A DNA stretch of 64,000 nt from Phycisphaerae bacterium (GTDB lineage Bacteria; Planctomycetota; Phycisphaerae; Sedimentisphaerales; SM23-30), in contig JAEIOG010000001.1 of the NCBI GenBank assembly GCA_016342495.1, positions 34,949-98,948 on the forward strand. Direction: 5' to 3'. Position numbers and translations under genes: made by a program. The notes under the pieces were generated by a model, which saw nothing but the letters and a program-made list of their open reading frames with translations, was not told the origin of the DNA and searched no databases. Each line of letters begins with the position of its first letter. Position 1 is the first letter of the stretch. Shown one piece after another: positions 60,629-64,000 of this stretch.

Positions 60629-61135
60629 TCATGAATTTCTAGACCCTTTATTTGATTTATTACGTAACTTCATTGTCATATACACATGATCTACAGGATT
60701 TGTAAAACCTTTTTTGTGGAAAAATCTTATTGCACCGTCATTGTCAGCCTGAGTATCAACTAGTAACATCCGCACATTAGCTTCAACCATAAGCTCTTTA
60801 AAACGCTCAAAAAGCTGACTGGCAACCCCCAAGCGTCCATAATCAGGATCCCCCCCCAGCCAAAGTAAATGACCATAATTCCATGCCGAACGATTTTTTT
60901 CTATAGTCGTCCCCAATGCAAAGCCAACCAGAACATCGTCAACTATAGCTACTAACATATATTCCGCTTCACTGTTATACAAATGGGTGACTTCATATTC
61001 ATCCCAGGTACGATAGAGATTCGATACCTCCTGAGACGTAAACACAATTTCGCCCAAATGAAAAATATCTGCCAGATCATCAATCGTAGCCGTACGAATC
61101 TCAACTTCAACGTCATTTTTATTTTTATTATTCAT
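60629..61135 (-). CDS. GNAT-family N-acetyltransferase
   Basis: A 168-residue single GNAT domain. Motif A is GRLGVASQLFERF (about 100-112), in which the first Gln/Arg of the usual QxxGxG/A loop is Gly. The beta5 segment MLLVDTQADNDGAIRFFHKKGF is the usual C-terminal part of the acetyl-CoA site. Upstream of the M20 gene on the same strand, it could act in the same acetylated-metabolite pathway, but no specific substrate is indicated. Confidence 0.83.
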   Translation of the reverse strand: MNNKNKNDVEVEIRTATIDDLADIFHLGEIVFTSQEVSNLYRTWDEYEVTHLYNSEAEYMLVAIVDDVLVGFALGTTIEKNRSAWNYGHLLWLGGDPDYGRLGVASQLFERFKELMVEANVRMLLVDTQADNDGAIRFFHKKGFTNPVDHVYMTMKLRNKSNKGSRNS

Positions 61136-61142
61136 ATTTACT

Positions 61143-62513
61143 TTAATCCAAATTATCCCAATCTACCCATCTATCTTCTACTGGCCAATATACCATGTCA
61201 TCACAATCTTTATCGTTAATATAGTCCCAGCTTTTGCCAGCATCATCGTTAAAATTCTCCCCAACACTATAAAGAAGAAAATCATTTTCATTTTTCTTGT
61301 ATACCAAAGGCCCATCACTGAATGGATCCATCGGCAAACTCCCAAGATACCCTTTGTCAACTAATTCAGTCAGACTGCCGGGTAGCGTATTTTCTTTTAT
61401 CTCAAATCGCTTTACCGCTAAAATCGCCATCGTAGAATCAAATTCCGCTTTCCTTCTATCTTGCACATGTGAAAAAAGGAAGCCACCTAATATTTCAGAC
61501 TCATATGTAAGGACAAAATACTTTTCCTGATCCAATTCAGAGATAACCTTATTGGTGTCAATATTCCTGGAATGTATTTCATAAGGTGTTAGCTGGTCTG
61601 CCTTGATTCCTTCAAAATAATCCCATTGTTTTTGCAAGGCAGCTATGGTTTCTTCTTTACTTGCATGTAATTTCGCAATTTCATCAAAATCCAGATATAC
61701 CTCCTCCCCAAGCATAGTATCTATAGCAACTACCTGTGTTAGAAACTCAATTTTCACTTCGCCCTTTTCGTCAAATCCGTTTTCAATGGTGAATAGATAA
61801 TGAAGCTTTTCCCCTGAACTTGGGTAGTTTACAAAACCTGCTGGGTATATTCGCTTAAGTTCCTGCTCAATACCGCCTAATTGTTTATCATTTAATTCAC
61901 AATGATCTATAATAAATTTCAATCCGTCAAATCCTATACCACCAACTGACATCCAAATAATCTGTTCAATTAATGTAAATTCTTCCCTGTACATTTTCTT
62001 TGCATTTTCGATTAATAAACAATAAATATTGATGGCATCATTTACATTGCCATCCAATATTGCTAAATCAGCCCGAGAAGCTACCATTTTAGTAATCTCC
62101 CTTACACTAAACAGATTTGATGAAAAATCAATGGTGCCTGCAAAATCCCCATCATCCATTAATTCGTATTTGGGCCAACTATATTGTGACTTTGAAAATT
62201 TTTGAAATTCTTCCCACGCCGGTTCATTATCCTCTATCCAATGTCTAAACTCACTAAGTTGTTCATCTGAATATTTACCACGATCAAAACCATATCCATC
62301 AAAATACAAATCTTCAGTTTTAACATAAAGACTTATCGATTTATCTAAATATATCATCCCATTTTTATCTTCAGAGACCCCTTGCGGTCTGACATGCTGG
62401 TTCATTTTCTCAAGATAATCAACTTTTTCAAGAGAAATAACTTGTCCACCATCTCTATCGCACCCAGAAACAGCTATAAAAGCCACCAAAACGAATAATA
62501 TATATCTAAGCAT
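61143..62513 (-). CDS. Lipoprotein of unknown function with a pseudopilin-like C-terminus
   Basis: A 456-residue protein with a lipoprotein signal (LVAFIAVSGC; Cys18). Most of it is helical with no recognised enzyme motif. About residues 370-445 resemble the C-terminal part of type II secretion pseudopilin G: a helix, then LPGSLTELVDKGYLGSLP, MDPFSDGPLVY and FLLYSVGENFNDD. Such tails occur in uncharacterised planctomycete proteins. The helix in question is not at the N-terminus, so this is not a pilin. Function unknown. It lies 7 bases from the GNAT gene. Confidence 0.75.
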   Translation of the reverse strand: MLRYILFVLVAFIAVSGCDRDGGQVISLEKVDYLEKMNQHVRPQGVSEDKNGMIYLDKSISLYVKTEDLYFDGYGFDRGKYSDEQLSEFRHWIEDNEPAWEEFQKFSKSQYSWPKYELMDDGDFAGTIDFSSNLFSVREITKMVASRADLAILDGNVNDAINIYCLLIENAKKMYREEFTLIEQIIWMSVGGIGFDGLKFIIDHCELNDKQLGGIEQELKRIYPAGFVNYPSSGEKLHYLFTIENGFDEKGEVKIEFLTQVVAIDTMLGEEVYLDFDEIAKLHASKEETIAALQKQWDYFEGIKADQLTPYEIHSRNIDTNKVISELDQEKYFVLTYESEILGGFLFSHVQDRRKAEFDSTMAILAVKRFEIKENTLPGSLTELVDKGYLGSLPMDPFSDGPLVYKKNENDFLLYSVGENFNDDAGKSWDYINDKDCDDMVYWPVEDRWVDWDNLD

Positions 62514-62564
62514 TAGGGCCCCACAAAAACGCGCCTATGCAATCCCCCAACACAGACAATCTAT

Positions 62565-63305
62565 CTATCTAAAATAATTCGTCAAGCCATCAGCTATTGC
62601 CGTGGCAACTTTCTTTTGATACCATGGATTAACTAATCGCAGTGCTTCGGTAGTGTTTGACATAAAACCGGTTTCCACCAGGATTGCCGGTCTGGAATGG
62701 CCCTGACAAACCCTGAGTCCCTGAGCGCGAGTCGCACGAGTCGCTATACCAGCATCGTTCAACGCTCTATCGACTGCAACAGCGGCAGCCTTACTTTGCG
62801 ATGAAGCAGTCTTACCAACTAAGACCGTCGCCCCAGAAATAGATTTATTGGAAACATAATCGGCATGAATCGAAACCAATAAATCTGCATTAGCTTCCTC
62901 AGCAATATCTGCCCTTCGATCCAGTGAAATATAAGCATCATTACTACGAGTCATTATGACTCTGGCTCCGCGCGAGCTCAAAATATCACGCAAGTGCAAT
63001 GCGATATTCAACACTACTTTTTTTTCTTGAACACCAGTAGCTGAACGAGTGCCGGGATCTTTACCGCCATGACCGGGGTCAACGACAACAATAACATTGC
63101 CCATCGATTTGCCTGCAGTCGCCTGAGCAGCATTAGAATTACTATAATTGCTCAAATTGGATTTTTGATAATAAGGCTTATACTTATAAGCATTAGCCGA
63201 ATATTCATCCCTATCACGAATAAGTGTCGTTGTACTATTGGCATTCGGATTAGGACAACCTGCTAATGTTAACAAAAATAAAATCAGTATGGGATAGTAT
63301 CGCAT
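62565..63305 (-). CDS. Lipoprotein N-acetylmuramoyl-L-alanine amidase (Amidase_3)
   Basis: A 246-residue zinc amidase of the AmiC/Amidase_3 family. The start MRYYPILILFLLTLAGC (Cys17 lipidated) at 63305 is preferred to a longer frame at 63338. A Ser/Asn-rich linker to about residue 65 precedes the catalytic domain, with VVVDPGHGGKDPG (His), the Glu of TGVQEKKV, SIHAD (His) and VETGF (Glu). It is a second, unrelated wall amidase after the Amidase_2 gene at 6.5 kb. A 7-bp hairpin lies in the leader (63330-63349). Confidence 0.88.
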   Translation of the reverse strand: MRYYPILILFLLTLAGCPNPNANSTTTLIRDRDEYSANAYKYKPYYQKSNLSNYSNSNAAQATAGKSMGNVIVVVDPGHGGKDPGTRSATGVQEKKVVLNIALHLRDILSSRGARVIMTRSNDAYISLDRRADIAEEANADLLVSIHADYVSNKSISGATVLVGKTASSQSKAAAVAVDRALNDAGIATRATRAQGLRVCQGHSRPAILVETGFMSNTTEALRLVNPWYQKKVATAIADGLTNYFR

Positions 63306-63329
63306 AATTATGCCTGGAGAATGTTGTAT

Positions 63330-63349
63330 TACTGCCATTGGCGGCAGTA
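63330..63349. repeat. Short hairpin upstream of the Amidase_3 gene
   Basis: TACTGCC and GGCAGTA pair over seven bases with a six-base loop, about 25 bases upstream of the amidase start codon. No T-run follows on either strand. Possible leader structure or operator. Confidence 0.3.
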
Positions 63350-63395
63350 TTATAAATGCCCCCCAATCAAAAAAATGAGGGGCAAAGTCTAAGGA

Positions 63396-63806
63396 TTATT
63401 TATACGCTTCATTAGGATCATAAACCTTTTCAGCATTGAATTCCAACTCAGTCGCACTGTCGGATTTCAGCTGACGATAAAAACAGCTCTGGTATCCAAC
63501 ATGACATTGGCCCTGATCGACAGAAACTTTCAGGATAAGACAATCCTGATCGCAATCAACCAGAATCTTTTGGACTTTCTGAACATGTCCAGACTGTTCA
63601 CCTTTACGCCAGAGTTTCTGCCGTGAACGACTAAAATAAATAGCATTACCGGTTTTGATAGTTTCTGACAAAGCTTCTTCATTCATATAAGCAACCATAA
63701 GTATCTGGCCATTGGTGGCATCCTGAGCGATTGCACAAATAAGGCCATCAGCGCCAAATTTTGGTCTAAATACGGTTCCAACTTCAACTTCTTTCGGTGC
63801 GGACAT
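63396..63806 (-). CDS. hisI: Phosphoribosyl-AMP cyclohydrolase
   Basis: A 136-residue enzyme that opens the purine ring of phosphoribosyl-AMP in histidine synthesis. AGGAG before the ATG at 63806 sets the start. Mg-site residues Asp84, Asp86 and Asp88 and zinc cysteines C85, C101 and C108 are seen in LVDCDQDCL and CHVGYQSCFY. The conserved YFSRSRQKLWRKGEQSGH is complete. There is no fused HisE domain, so phosphoribosyl-ATP pyrophosphatase must be encoded elsewhere. No other his genes are in the window. Confidence 0.95.
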   Translation of the reverse strand: MSAPKEVEVGTVFRPKFGADGLICAIAQDATNGQILMVAYMNEEALSETIKTGNAIYFSRSRQKLWRKGEQSGHVQKVQKILVDCDQDCLILKVSVDQGQCHVGYQSCFYRQLKSDSATELEFNAEKVYDPNEAYK

Positions 63807-64000
63807 TTCGTCTCCTATCGTCATTTAGTTTCAATTATATTGATAAACATTTAAGGCCTTATAGCCTCAAAGAACCCCTGTATAGCAGATTTCCCGCCAC
63901 AAGTAAAGCATTTCTACCGGTACTTGCAGGGCTAACGCATGAAATTTAATTGAAGAATTTGGAGAAATAAACAAAATGTTAAAATAGGCAACTTGCGCGA

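Overview
The window reads as a chromosomal segment of a planctomycete, most likely class Phycisphaerae. It is roughly 40% G+C. The case rests on a 23S-5S rRNA operon with no 16S gene, a secreted protein ending in a dockerin-like EF-hand pair, a very large secreted protein with choice-of-anchor-D-like repeats, Tat-signal sugar enzymes, and a polysaccharide lyase. The placement is an inference from these traits; no database search was run.

Layout. 1-7.6 kb: the 5' part of a YejM/DUF3413-like membrane protein that runs off the left edge, a PepSY-like exported protein with an in-frame acidic tail beyond its stop, MenA, MiaB, NrdR, a coupled STAS / RsbW-like kinase / STAS / Amidase_2 cassette, and a HIT protein. 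7.7-42.5 kb: one uninterrupted minus-strand translation and transcription super-cluster. In transcript order it runs tRNA-Thr, tuf, rpmG, tRNA-Trp, secE, nusG, rplK, rplA, rplJ, rplL, rpoB, rpoC, rpsL, rpsG, fusA, then the S10, spc and alpha operons from rpsJ to rplQ. tuf is not next to fusA, and rpmD (L30) is absent between rpsE and rplO. Short genes supplied by hand include rpmJ and rpmG. 42.5-50.5 kb: a 1.1 kb gene-poor spacer, a 1583-residue secreted protein, a methyltransferase and a beta-propeller/dockerin protein. 50.6-54.8 kb: a minus-strand tRNA-Ile, tRNA-Ala, 23S, 5S operon with two tandem consensus promoters directly upstream of tRNA-Ile, so 16S must be elsewhere. 55.3-59.5 kb: two Tat-signal enzymes (a sugar isomerase-like TIM barrel and a Gfo/Idh/MocA oxidoreductase) and a PL11-type rhamnogalacturonan lyase, plausibly a pectin-utilisation group. 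59.5-63.8 kb: an M20 deacetylase, a GNAT, a lipoprotein with a pseudopilin-like tail, a lipoprotein Amidase_3 and HisI.

The most unusual items are: an XRE/Cro-like helix-turn-helix domain fused to the N-terminus of ribosomal protein L22; an insertion of about 200 residues, AT-rich at DNA level, in RpoC just before the conserved ESGARG segment; an unlinked 23S operon with tandem promoters, a boxA-like element and nested processing stems; a possible 43-codon membrane microprotein between tRNA-Ile and tRNA-Ala; and the acidic tail hidden behind a stop codon in the PepSY-like gene.
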